Source: an uncultured Cuneatibacter sp.
GTDB taxonomy: Bacteria > Bacillota > Clostridia > Lachnospirales > Lachnospiraceae
Reading direction: 5' to 3'
NCBI GenBank assembly: GCA_934234215.1
Contig: CAKQHB010000009.1
Span: forward strand, 1-64,000
Length of the DNA stretch: 64,000 nucleotides
The position numbers were made by a program, and so were the translations under genes. Under the pieces are notes generated by a model. It ran no database searches and was not told the origin of the DNA. It was given only the letters and a program-made list of their open reading frames with translations. Below, one piece after another: positions 43,744-51,796 of the stretch (positions are counted from its first letter, which is position 1; every line of letters starts with the position of its first letter).

Positions 43744-43998
43744 TTGAAAATTAAGATACGGAGAAGAAATTTTAATTTGGGTGCTAGTATCGCATTGGTG
43801 ATCGCGCTTTTATCAAACATTCCAGCATTTCATCTGATTCATAGAGAAATGCTTTTGGCAGCAACAATTCTTATCGTGGGTGATGTAATCTTTGGACTGA
43901 TCTTTTTGCGATGTCCGCACTGCAAGAAGTTATTGAATCTGAAATGGGATTCGCAAAGTATATGTCATAGTTGCGGTGAGAGACTGGATGAGGAGTGA
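43744..43998 (+). CDS. Two-helix membrane protein with C-terminal zinc ribbon
   Basis: GGAGGTG at 43731-43737 places the start at TTG 43744; the ATG at 43729 is too close to the ribosome site. The 84-residue protein has a basic N-terminus (KIKIRRRNF), two hydrophobic stretches (about 13-27 and 36-54) and a C-terminal four-cysteine ribbon CPHC-x13-CHSC. The plan matches the 52-residue product at 20453, suggesting a small family in this genome. Function unknown. Confidence 0.68.
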   Translation: MKIKIRRRNFNLGASIALVIALLSNIPAFHLIHREMLLAATILIVGDVIFGLIFLRCPHCKKLLNLKWDSQSICHSCGERLDEE

Positions 43999-44075
43999 CG
44001 ATAACTTATTTGCTGTTCTCCCAGCGCGAAACACATTATTTCCCAAAAAGAAAGCGTAATTCATGCGAAAAAGAA

Positions 44076-44238
44076 AAAAGGTAATCCGGCATTCACATTG
44101 CGAATTTTTTCGTCACGCAGGGAACGGTGCGTCCTGAATTTGCGACTGTCTGAGTCGAAGACGAGTTTCGCAAATTCAGGAGATAACGCACAGTTTTCTG
44201 TGTAGAAAAAATCGCACGTGAATGTCAGATTACCTTTT
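44076..44238. repeat. 163-bp giant imperfect palindrome after argG
   Basis: AAAAGGTAATC at 44076-44086 pairs with GATTACCTTTT at 44228-44238. CATTCAC, GCGAATTTTTTC, CTGTGT-like and GTGCGT blocks pair further in, ending at the core CTGAATTTGCGA (44134-44145) / TCGCAAATTCAG (44168-44179). All pairs share a centre near 44157. T-rich sequence flanks it on both strands, and it begins 16 bases after the argG stop, so it probably terminates argG. The rest of the gap 43999-44254 is featureless. Confidence 0.92.
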
Positions 44239-44254
44239 GATTTTTATTGCAGAA

Positions 44255-45484
44255 TTAGTTGTTCTTTTTTGCAGCCGCTACCTCTGCATACTTCATCGCT
44301 CTTACCTTCAGCGGCAGTCCGAACAGTGTGATGAAGCCTTCTGCATCGTGGTGGTCGTACAGATCACCGGTGGTGAAGCTTGCCAGAGATTCGTTGTACA
44401 GAGAGTACGGAGAAGTGGTTCCGGCCTTGATGATGTTGCCCTTATACAGCTTGAACTTTACTTCGCCGGTTACGTATTCCTGTGTGGACTCTACGAATGC
44501 CTGTACAGCCTCGCGCAGAGGGGTGAACCACTTACCTTCGTATACGATCTGAGCCATCTTGTTGCCCATGTCTTTCTTGGCTTCCATGGTTGCACGGTCA
44601 AGAACCAGCTCTTCCAGCTGGGCGTGTGCTTCCATCAGAATCGTTCCGCCAGGAGTCTCGTAAACACCACGGGATTTCATACCAACGACACGGTTCTCAA
44701 CGATATCAACAATGCCGATGCCGTGCTTTCCACCCAGCTCATTCAGAGTACGGATGATATCAGCAACCTTCATCTGCTTACCATTTACGGATGTGGGAAC
44801 ACCCTTTTCGAAGGTCATGGTAACATATTCTGCTTCATCAGGAGCCTTCTCAGGAGTGACACCAAGTACAAGAAGATGCTCGTAGTTCGGCTCATTTGCT
44901 GGATCTTCCAGCTCCAGACCCTCATGGCTGATGTGCCACAGGTTCCGGTCACGGCTGTAGCTCTGGTCTGCGGAGAACGGCAGGTGAATGCCATGTGCCT
45001 TACAATATTCGATTTCTTCTTCACGGGACTGCATGTTCCAATGACTGTCTCTCCAAGCTGCGATGATCTTCAGATCAGGAGCCAGTGCCTTGATCCCCAG
45101 CTCGAAACGAATCTGGTCATTTCCCTTACCGGTAGCGCCGTGGCAGATTGCGGTAGCGCCTTCCTTGCGGGCGATTTCAACCAGCTTCTTTGCAATGCCG
45201 GGACGCGCCATGGAAGTTCCTAATAAATACTTGTTCTCGTAAACGGCACCAGCCTGTACACAGGGAACGATGTAGTCTTCTGCAAATTCATCGGTGATGT
45301 TTTCGATGTATAATTTGGAAGCACCGGATAACTTTGCTCTTTCTTCCAGACCATCCAGCTCTTCGTCCTGACCACAGTCAACACAGCAGCAGATTACTTC
45401 GTAATCATAGTTCTCTTTTAACCACGGGATGATAGCGGTAGTATCCAGACCGCCGGAATAAGCAAGAATTACTTTCTCTTTCAT
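44255..45484 (-). CDS. argG: Argininosuccinate synthase
   Basis: The start chosen is ATG 45484 (MKEKVILAYSGGLDTT) after GGAGGA; the frame continues 40 codons upstream across the promoter and is not coding there. The 409-residue enzyme has the PP-loop AYSGGLDTT, CHGATGKGNDQIRFE and LGTSMARP. It joins citrulline and aspartate with ATP. It is divergent from argCJBD, and an ARG box covers its -10 region. Confidence 0.97.
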   Translation of the reverse strand: MKEKVILAYSGGLDTTAIIPWLKENYDYEVICCCVDCGQDEELDGLEERAKLSGASKLYIENITDEFAEDYIVPCVQAGAVYENKYLLGTSMARPGIAKKLVEIARKEGATAICHGATGKGNDQIRFELGIKALAPDLKIIAAWRDSHWNMQSREEEIEYCKAHGIHLPFSADQSYSRDRNLWHISHEGLELEDPANEPNYEHLLVLGVTPEKAPDEAEYVTMTFEKGVPTSVNGKQMKVADIIRTLNELGGKHGIGIVDIVENRVVGMKSRGVYETPGGTILMEAHAQLEELVLDRATMEAKKDMGNKMAQIVYEGKWFTPLREAVQAFVESTQEYVTGEVKFKLYKGNIIKAGTTSPYSLYNESLASFTTGDLYDHHDAEGFITLFGLPLKVRAMKYAEVAAAKKNN

Positions 45485-45589
45485 AATTAGAATCCTCCAT
45501 ATTTTAATCGGAATAAGTGATGCATCCGGTTTGTACACTGTCAGAAAACGGTGTATTTGGAAATCGAGATGCGCGTTTGCTTTAAACTG

Positions 45590-45603
45590 TGCATTATTAT
45601 ACA
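45590..45603. promoter_or_regulatory. ARG box over the argG promoter
   Basis: TGCATTATTATACA fits the ArgR/AhrC operator core TGNAT(4)ATNCA exactly and overlaps the argG -10 box (45596-45601), so repressor binding would block argG. Confidence 0.65.
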
Positions 45604-45624
45604 TTCACACAATTGAAAATGCAA
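45596..45624 (-). promoter_or_regulatory. argG promoter
   Basis: On the minus strand TTGCAT (45624-45619) and a perfect TATAAT (45601-45596) are 17 bases apart. Confidence 0.75.
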
Positions 45625-45655
45625 GAGAAAATTTGAAAAAATATTAAAAAATATC

Positions 45656-45684
45656 TTGCAAAGATGAAAAACGTGCATTATAAT
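45656..45684 (+). promoter_or_regulatory. argCJBD promoter with overlapping degenerate ARG box
   Basis: TTGCAA at 45656-45661 and a perfect TATAAT at 45679-45684 are 17 bases apart. TGCATTATAATCGT (45674-45687), which matches the ARG-box core except for its last two bases, overlaps the -10 box. Confidence 0.75.
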
Positions 45685-45763
45685 CGTCCGTAAAAGAGGC
45701 GAAGCATGGAAAAAAAGAGTAGATTTCATGTTTTGCTGAAAAGAATAAATATTCATAATAAAA

Positions 45764-45777
45764 TGCATAAAAATACA
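45764..45777. promoter_or_regulatory. ARG box in the argC leader
   Basis: TGCATAAAAATACA matches the operator core TGNAT(4)ATNCA exactly and lies 80 bases after the argC -10 box, directly before the argC ribosome site. A partial box (ATTCATAATAAAATGCA) abuts it, so a two-box arrangement is possible. Confidence 0.65.
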
Positions 45778-45792
45778 AATATGGAGGACGAT

Positions 45793-46833
45793 ATGATCAA
45801 AGTAGGAATCGTTGGAGCGACCGGCTATGCCGGAAATGAATTAGTACGTTTGTTACTGCAGCACCCGGAGGCAGAGATCGTGTGGTACGGTTCCCGCAGC
45901 TACATTGATCAGGATTATGCAGAAGTATATCCGAATGTATTTCAGCTGGTAGATGCGAAGTGTCTGGATGATAATATGGAAGAGTTGGCGAAGCAGGTGG
46001 ATGTGATCTTTACCGCGACACCTCAGGGCTTCTGTGCAGCAGCGGTGGATGAGGACATTTTATCAAAAGCAAAGATCATCGACCTGAGTGCAGATTTCCG
46101 GATTAAAGATGTTTCTACCTATGAAAAATGGTACGGTATTGAGCACAAGGCTCCGCAGTTTATGGAAGAAGCAGTGTATGGTCTGTGTGAGATCAACCGG
46201 GAAAAAGTAAAAGGCGCCCGTCTCATTGCAAATCCCGGCTGCTATCCAACCTGCTCGATCCTGTCGATCTATCCCTTGTTAAAGGAAGGACTGATCGATC
46301 CGAACACGATCATTATTGATGCAAAGTCCGGTACATCCGGCGCTGGTCGTGGTGCGAAGGTCGCAAATCTGTATTGTGAGGTCAATGAAAATATCAAAGC
46401 ATACGGTGTGACGACACATCGCCATACGCCGGAAATCGAGGAGCAGCTGGGCTATGCAGCAGGCGAACCGCTGATGGTAAACTTTACACCTCATCTGGTT
46501 CCGATGAACCGCGGTATTCTGATCACGGCATATGCTTCTCTGAAGAAGGATGTAACCGAAGAGGGGGTTCGGGCAATCTATGAGAAATATTATGATGACG
46601 AGTATTTTGTCCGTGTCCTGCCGAGGAATATGGCTCCGGAGACTCGTTTCGTAGAGGGCAGCAATTATGTGGATGTGAATTTCCGGATCGATCCGAGAAC
46701 AAAGCGCATCGTTATGATGGGTGCGATGGACAACCTCGTAAAGGGAGCTGCCGGTCAGGCCATTCAGAATATGAATTTGCTGTTTGGACTTCCGGAAAAT
46801 ACCGGATTGAAACTGGTACCGATGGTTCCGTAA
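45793..46833 (+). CDS. argC: N-acetyl-gamma-glutamyl-phosphate reductase
   Basis: The start chosen is ATG 45793, just after GGAGG; this gives 346 residues, the usual size. Motifs: GIVGATGYAGNELVRLL for NADP, the catalytic Cys in NPGCYPT, and the His in VTTHRHTPEIEEQL. It reduces N-acetylglutamyl phosphate to the semialdehyde. It leads the operon argC-argJ-argB-argD and is preceded by a promoter with ARG boxes. Confidence 0.97.
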   Translation: MIKVGIVGATGYAGNELVRLLLQHPEAEIVWYGSRSYIDQDYAEVYPNVFQLVDAKCLDDNMEELAKQVDVIFTATPQGFCAAAVDEDILSKAKIIDLSADFRIKDVSTYEKWYGIEHKAPQFMEEAVYGLCEINREKVKGARLIANPGCYPTCSILSIYPLLKEGLIDPNTIIIDAKSGTSGAGRGAKVANLYCEVNENIKAYGVTTHRHTPEIEEQLGYAAGEPLMVNFTPHLVPMNRGILITAYASLKKDVTEEGVRAIYEKYYDDEYFVRVLPRNMAPETRFVEGSNYVDVNFRIDPRTKRIVMMGAMDNLVKGAAGQAIQNMNLLFGLPENTGLKLVPMVP

Positions 46834-46882
46834 GTTTCCTTACAGGACGATATATAAAATAGAAGAAAGAGGATGAAAAAAG

Positions 46883-48109
46883 ATGAACATTCAATATATT
46901 GACGGTGGCGTGACAGCGCCGAAGGGATTCTCTGCGACAGGTCTGTGGGCAGGTATCAAAAAAGAAAAAAAGGACATGGCGATGGTTTCCAGCAGCACAC
47001 CTTGCCGCGGCGCAGGCGTTTTTACGACAAATGTTGTGAAAGCAGCTCCAGTCAAGTGGGATCGCAAAGTGGCATATGAGTCCGAGTTTGTACAGGCAGT
47101 CGTTATAAACAGCGGCGTTGCAAATGCCTGCACCGGTGAAGAGGGGTATCAGTACTGCATTGACATGGCAGCGGCGACAGGTAAGGCACTGAACATTCCG
47201 ACAGAATCCGTATTTGTGGCATCCACAGGTGTTATTGGCAGACAACTCCCGATGGATGTCATCAAAGCTGGCATCGCTAAGCTGGCTCCGGCATTGGGAG
47301 AGAGCAGAGAGGACGCACATCTGGCAGCAGAAGCGATCATGACGACCGATACTAAGCCGAAGGAAGTTGCAGTTGAGACGGTGATCAGCGGCAAGACCGT
47401 GCGGATAGCCGGTATGTGCAAAGGCTCCGGCATGATTCACCCGAATATGGCGACGATGCTTTGCTTTGTGACGAGCGATGTGGCAATCAGCCACGAGCTG
47501 CTGCAGAAAGCATTGAGCGATGATGTGGTGGATACATTTAATATGATTTCTGTAGATGGCGATACTTCCACAAACGACAGCGTACTTTTGATGGCAAATG
47601 GTCAGGCGGGCAATGCAGAAATCACAGAAGTCGGCGAAGATTACGAGATCTTTTGTGAAGCTCTGAACATGATTATGACGGAACTGAGCAAAAAGATTGC
47701 CGGGGACGGCGAAGGTGCAACCTGCCTGTTTATGACAAAGGTTGTCGGTGCAGACACAAAGGAAAATGCAAGAATCCTTGCAAAGTCCGTCATTTGTTCC
47801 AGTCTGACAAAGGCTGCGATTTTTGGACACGATGCAAACTGGGGAAGAATCCTGTGTGCACTTGGTTATTCAGGTGTGAATTTCGATCCGGAAAAAGTAG
47901 ATATCACGATCCGTGCAGGAGAAGCATCCCTGCAGCTGGTAGCAGATGGTGTGGATACCGGTTACAGCGAAGAAGTTGCTACGGAGATCTTGTCTCAGGA
48001 AGAAGTGCTTGTAACATGTGATATGAAGATGGGTTCTGAGGAAGCGACCGCGTATGGCTGCGATCTGACCTATGATTATGTGCGGATTAATGGCGATTAC
48101 CGGAGCTGA
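46883..48109 (+). CDS. argJ: Glutamate N-acetyltransferase/amino-acid N-acetyltransferase ArgJ
   Basis: The 408-residue precursor contains the autocleavage site in KGSGMIHPNMATMLCF, where the peptide bond before Thr of ATML is cut to make alpha and beta chains. ArgJ transfers acetyl from N-acetylornithine to glutamate, closing the cyclic arginine pathway. Whether it is also an acetyl-CoA-using synthase cannot be read from sequence. AGAGGA precedes the ATG, 49 bases after argC. Confidence 0.97.
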   Translation: MNIQYIDGGVTAPKGFSATGLWAGIKKEKKDMAMVSSSTPCRGAGVFTTNVVKAAPVKWDRKVAYESEFVQAVVINSGVANACTGEEGYQYCIDMAAATGKALNIPTESVFVASTGVIGRQLPMDVIKAGIAKLAPALGESREDAHLAAEAIMTTDTKPKEVAVETVISGKTVRIAGMCKGSGMIHPNMATMLCFVTSDVAISHELLQKALSDDVVDTFNMISVDGDTSTNDSVLLMANGQAGNAEITEVGEDYEIFCEALNMIMTELSKKIAGDGEGATCLFMTKVVGADTKENARILAKSVICSSLTKAAIFGHDANWGRILCALGYSGVNFDPEKVDITIRAGEASLQLVADGVDTGYSEEVATEILSQEEVLVTCDMKMGSEEATAYGCDLTYDYVRINGDYRS

Positions 48110-48156
48110 TGGGACATCATTTCCGATGATTCAGAGAAAAAGGTGAGGATAAAGAG

Positions 48157-49044
48157 ATGGTAGATGAAAAGATTCTGGAAAAAGCAGAAGTGCTGATTGA
48201 GGCACTGCCTTATATTCAGCGGTTTAACCGCAAGATCATTGTTGTAAAATACGGCGGCAGCGCGATGGCGGACGAAGAACTGAAGAAGAAAGTCATCAAA
48301 GACGTGGTACTGTTAAAGCTGGTTGGCTTCAAGCCAATCATCGTACATGGCGGCGGTAAGGAAATCAGCCGTTGGGTGAAGAAGATCGGTATGGAGCCGA
48401 AGTTCGTGAATGGTCTTCGTGTAACGGATGAGCCGACGATGGAACTGGCAGAGATGGTTCTGAATAAAGTCAACAAGAGCCTTGTACAGATGGTGCAGGA
48501 ACTGGGTGTCAAGGCAGTCGGTATTTCCGGCAAGGATGGCGGTTTGCTGCAGGTAGAAAAGAAGTATTCTGGTGGCGAGGACATCGGCTATGTGGGGGAG
48601 ATTACCGAAGTAAATCCGAAGATTTTGTATGATCTGCTGGAAAAAGACTTCCTGCCGATCGTATGCCCGATTGGATATGATGATTCCTTCCACAGCTACA
48701 ACATCAACGCGGATGATGCAGCATGTGCGATTGCAAAGGCAGTCAAGGCGGAAAAGCTGGCATTCCTGACAGATGTAGAAGGTGTTTATCGCGATCCGTC
48801 GGATCCGTCTTCTCTGATTTCTGAGCTGACGATTTCTCATATGAAGGAGCTGTTTGACAGCGGCAATATCGGCGGCGGGATGCTTCCGAAGCTGAAAAAC
48901 TGTCAGGATGCTATCGAGCAGGGCGTATCGAGAGTGCACATTATGGACGGCAGAATTCCTCATTGCCTGCTGTTGGAAATCTTTACGAACAAAGGTATTG
49001 GTACTGCTATTTTAAATAATGATGGAGAGAGGTATTATCAGTGA
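48157..49044 (+). CDS. argB: Acetylglutamate kinase
   Basis: The 295-residue kinase has the amino-acid-kinase motifs VVKYGGSAM (about 28-36), VHGGGKEIS and NADDAACAIAKAV, plus GGMLPKLKNCQDAI near the C-terminus. The N-terminal helix (EKAEVLIEALPYIQRF) is of the kind found in arginine-inhibited hexameric enzymes, so feedback inhibition by arginine is likely. It overlaps the argD start by one base. Confidence 0.96.
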   Translation: MVDEKILEKAEVLIEALPYIQRFNRKIIVVKYGGSAMADEELKKKVIKDVVLLKLVGFKPIIVHGGGKEISRWVKKIGMEPKFVNGLRVTDEPTMELAEMVLNKVNKSLVQMVQELGVKAVGISGKDGGLLQVEKKYSGGEDIGYVGEITEVNPKILYDLLEKDFLPIVCPIGYDDSFHSYNINADDAACAIAKAVKAEKLAFLTDVEGVYRDPSDPSSLISELTISHMKELFDSGNIGGGMLPKLKNCQDAIEQGVSRVHIMDGRIPHCLLLEIFTNKGIGTAILNNDGERYYQ

Positions 49045-50225
49045 TGGAAATGAAGCCGATTATCGAGAGAGCAGAGGCTGCTCTGCTGCACACATACAAT
49101 CGTTATCAGATCGTGCTGGATCATGGCGATGGCATGTATCTGTATGACACAGAAGGAAAAGAATATTTGGACTTTTATTCCGGAATCGCAGTTTATGCGC
49201 TGGGATATCATTATCCGGGATTGGATGAGGCAATGAAAACACAGATGGACAAGCTGCTGCACACATCCAACTATTTCTACAATGTTCCGGCAGTGGAAGC
49301 TGCAGAGAAATTAAAGAAAGTATCCGGCATGGATCGCGTCTTCTTCACAAACAGTGGAACAGAGGCCATTGAGGGCGCTGTAAAGCTTGCGCGCCGTTAT
49401 GCTTACGACAAGGATGGAAGCAACGACCATGAGATCATTGCGATGAAGCATTCCTTCCACGGACGCAGCATGGGCGCACTGTCTGTAACCGGAAATGCAC
49501 ATTATCAGGATCCGTTCAAGCCGCTGATCGGCGGAGTGAAGTTCGCAGATTTCAATGATCTGGACAGCGTAAAAGCACTGGTAACGGACAAGACCTGCGC
49601 GATCATTCTGGAGCCACTGCAGGGTGAGGGCGGTATTTACCCGGCGACCGAGGAGTTCCTAAAGGGCGTGGAAGCCATCTGCAAGGAGAACGATATCCTG
49701 CTGATTTTGGATGAGATCCAGTGCGGCATGGGTCGTACCGGTCAGATGTTTTATCATCAGCAGTTCGGCATTGAGCCGGATGTGCTGACGGTCGCAAAAG
49801 CATTGGGAAATGGTCTGCCGGTTGGTGCATTTTTGTGTAAGGAATCCTGCGCAGCGCTGGTGGCAGGTGATCACGGCACAACTTACGGCGGTAATCCGAT
49901 GGTTTGCGCAGCCGCTTCGAAGATTCTCGACATCTTTGAAGAAGATCATATTCTGGAGAACTGCAAGGAGACAGGAAAGTATCTGTGGGATGCGCTGGAG
50001 ACATTAAAGTCCGAAAATGCGCATATCATCGGACATCGCGGAGCCGGTCTGATGCAGGGACTGGAGTTTGATCAGCCCGTTGGACCGATCATCCAGAAAG
50101 CGATGGATGAGGGTGTGATCCTGATCAATGCAGGTCCGAACATCATCAGATTTCTGCCTGCTCTCATCGCAAAACCGGCACACGTGGATGAAATGATTGA
50201 AAAACTGAAGAAGGCGATGGTATAA
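49044..50225 (+). CDS. argD: Acetylornithine aminotransferase
   Basis: The start chosen is ATG 49044, which overlaps the argB TGA; GTG 49041 is a possible alternative one codon earlier. The 393-residue class III PLP aminotransferase has the cofactor lysine in LTVAKALGNGLPVGA, FFTNSGTEAIEGAVKLAR and LDEIQCGMGRTG. It makes N-acetylornithine from the semialdehyde. It is the last arg gene of the operon; argF is not in the window. Confidence 0.96.
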   Translation: MEMKPIIERAEAALLHTYNRYQIVLDHGDGMYLYDTEGKEYLDFYSGIAVYALGYHYPGLDEAMKTQMDKLLHTSNYFYNVPAVEAAEKLKKVSGMDRVFFTNSGTEAIEGAVKLARRYAYDKDGSNDHEIIAMKHSFHGRSMGALSVTGNAHYQDPFKPLIGGVKFADFNDLDSVKALVTDKTCAIILEPLQGEGGIYPATEEFLKGVEAICKENDILLILDEIQCGMGRTGQMFYHQQFGIEPDVLTVAKALGNGLPVGAFLCKESCAALVAGDHGTTYGGNPMVCAAASKILDIFEEDHILENCKETGKYLWDALETLKSENAHIIGHRGAGLMQGLEFDQPVGPIIQKAMDEGVILINAGPNIIRFLPALIAKPAHVDEMIEKLKKAMV

Positions 50226-50285
50226 TAGACTGCAAAAAGAGAAAGGACGCAACGGACGAAATGACGTTGTGAGAGGATACACGCA

Positions 50286-51266
50286 ATGAAATGGGGTATT
50301 CTGGCGACCGGAACGATCGCTCATAAATTTGCATCTACCGTCAATCAGATGGATTCCGAGGAGGCGGTGCTGACAGCAGTTGGCTCCCGTCACATCGAGT
50401 CTGCAAAGGCATTTGCCGAGCAGTATGACATTCCGAAATATTACGATTCCTATGAGGCACTGGCAGCAGATCCGGAAGTGGAAGCAATCTACATCTCCAC
50501 ACCGAATAATTTTCATTATGAAAATGCAGTCATGTGTCTGAATGCCGGAAAGCATGTTCTGTGCGAAAAGCCGTTTACGACCAGCGCAGAGGACGCGGAG
50601 AAGCTGTACGCGATGGCAAAAGAAAAAGGACTCTTCATCATGGAAGCGTTCTGGATTCACTTCTTGCCTCTGTACACAAAATTGCAGGAAATGCTGGCAG
50701 CCGGTGAGATCGGCGACATTCGCCATGTGCGCTGCGAGTATGGCTTCATCGCCAAAGGCGCAAGAAAAGAGCGTAAGTTCGACTCTACACTGGGCGGCGG
50801 CGCATTGTTAGACATCGGTATTTACAATCTGGGCTTCCTGCATATGGTGATGGGCAGCGCTCCGGAGAGCTTCACATCCGAGGTACGCTTCAACGAGTAC
50901 GGCACTGATGAATTCAGCGCATTGCAGCTTGCTTATCCGAACGGCGCGACTGCACACTCCGTTCAGACTATCGGCATGGATCTGGAGCGCCACGCAGCCA
51001 TCTTCGGAACAAAAGGCATCATCCGCCTCGAAGACTTTCAGCACGCACATCACATGACCGTGCGCAAGTACGATGGCGAAAGCTACGAAGTAAACTGCCC
51101 GGTAGACATCAACGGATTTGAATACCAGATTCGCGAGGCGGCACGCTGCGTCAGAGAAGGCAAGAGCGTCAGCGACTGGTACACACCGGAGGATAGTCTG
51201 ACCGTGCTGAAATTGATGGATGACATTCGGGAAAGTTGGGATATGAAGTTTTCCTATGAAAAATAA
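50286..51266 (+). CDS. Gfo/Idh/MocA family oxidoreductase
   Basis: The 326-residue protein has a Rossmann start (WGILATGTIAHKFA) and the family motif HVLCEKPFTTS with its catalytic lysine. The C-terminal substrate domain begins at EAFWIHFLPLYTKLQEML, the pattern of dihydrodiol-dehydrogenase-like members. It would oxidise a sugar or cyclic diol with NAD(P); the substrate is unknown. It follows argD by 60 bases and may be read through from the arg operon, then ends at the hairpin at 51280. Confidence 0.88.
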   Translation: MKWGILATGTIAHKFASTVNQMDSEEAVLTAVGSRHIESAKAFAEQYDIPKYYDSYEALAADPEVEAIYISTPNNFHYENAVMCLNAGKHVLCEKPFTTSAEDAEKLYAMAKEKGLFIMEAFWIHFLPLYTKLQEMLAAGEIGDIRHVRCEYGFIAKGARKERKFDSTLGGGALLDIGIYNLGFLHMVMGSAPESFTSEVRFNEYGTDEFSALQLAYPNGATAHSVQTIGMDLERHAAIFGTKGIIRLEDFQHAHHMTVRKYDGESYEVNCPVDINGFEYQIREAARCVREGKSVSDWYTPEDSLTVLKLMDDIRESWDMKFSYEK

Positions 51267-51279
51267 GTGACAACAGATA

Positions 51280-51351
51280 AACGAGAAAAACTTCTGTCAC
51301 GCCAAACTCGCTTCGCGGGGCGTTTGGCTTTTGACAGAAGTTTTTCTCGTT
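51280..51351. terminator. 72-bp hairpin with perfect 20-bp stem after the oxidoreductase gene
   Basis: AACGAGAAAAACTTCTGTCA (51280-51299) is perfectly complementary to 51332-51351. Inside, CCAAAC-x-CGC pairs with GCGTTTGG around TTCGCG. TTTTAT follows on the plus strand. It should terminate the preceding gene. Confidence 0.88.
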
Positions 51352-51585
51352 TTATCGCAGTATCCACATATTTTTCAAAGGGAAGAGGGTTGCGACCGCG
51401 GGGGGGGTTTGCTAAGATAGGGACGCGCGGTCTCTTACCACATACTTCTCAAACGTGATAAAGCTCGCTTCGCGGGGCGTTTGGCTTTTGACAGAAGTTT
51501 TTCTCGTTTTACCGCATTATCCACATATTTTTCAAAGGGAAGAGGGTTGTGACCGCGGGGGGGTTGTTAAGATAGAACAGCATCC
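51307..51585 (+). repeat. Imperfect direct repeat, period 167 bp
   Basis: The segment from CTCGCTTCGCGGGGCG at 51307 to about 51418 recurs from 51474 to about 51583 with few changes. It includes the right half of the hairpin, a TATCCACATATTTTTCAAAG stretch and a CCGCGGGGGGG run. The second copy contains TTATCCACA (51517-51525), a perfect DnaA box; in the first copy the first base is G. The second copy lacks the left hairpin arm. Confidence 0.85.
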
Positions 51586-51615
51586 TCTTGTTATAGTCGC
51601 AAATTTCTTAAAGTT

Positions 51616-51796
51616 GAAAGAGACAAACTAGCGTCGCCAAAAGGGAAACATGCGAATTGTTATAACAGGAGAGGGACTGCACGATCAAAAAGCAAAACGC
51701 CCCGCGTATGCGAGTTTTGCGCTTGATTGTGCAGTCCCTCTCCGTAATACAATAATTACAAAATTCCCTTTTGGTAGCGCTGCTTACGCCTCTTTC
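51616..51796. repeat. 181-bp giant imperfect palindrome entering the 3' end of the NYN gene
   Basis: GAAAGAG (51616-51622) pairs with CTCTTTC (51790-51796), and CCAAAAGGGAA with TTCCCTTTTGG. The core GAGAGGGACTGCAC (51669-51682) pairs perfectly with GTGCAGTCCCTCTC (51729-51742). Outer and inner pairs share the centre 51706. The right arm covers the last four sense codons and stop of the minus-strand NYN gene. Confidence 0.92.

Larger units (their letters stand above)
51267..51783. other. 517-base gap of repeats and giant hairpins
   Basis: The gap holds the perfect 20-bp hairpin at 51280-51351, a 167-bp-period direct repeat, and the palindrome at 51616-51796. A 63-codon frame crosses the first repeat but follows repeat sequence and has no ribosome site. 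No gene is seen. Confidence 0.75.

Noticed and set aside
51267..51458. 63-codon frame after the oxidoreductase gene
   Set aside because: It is made of hairpin and direct-repeat sequence, starts at the preceding stop without a ribosome site, and has no recognisable protein character.
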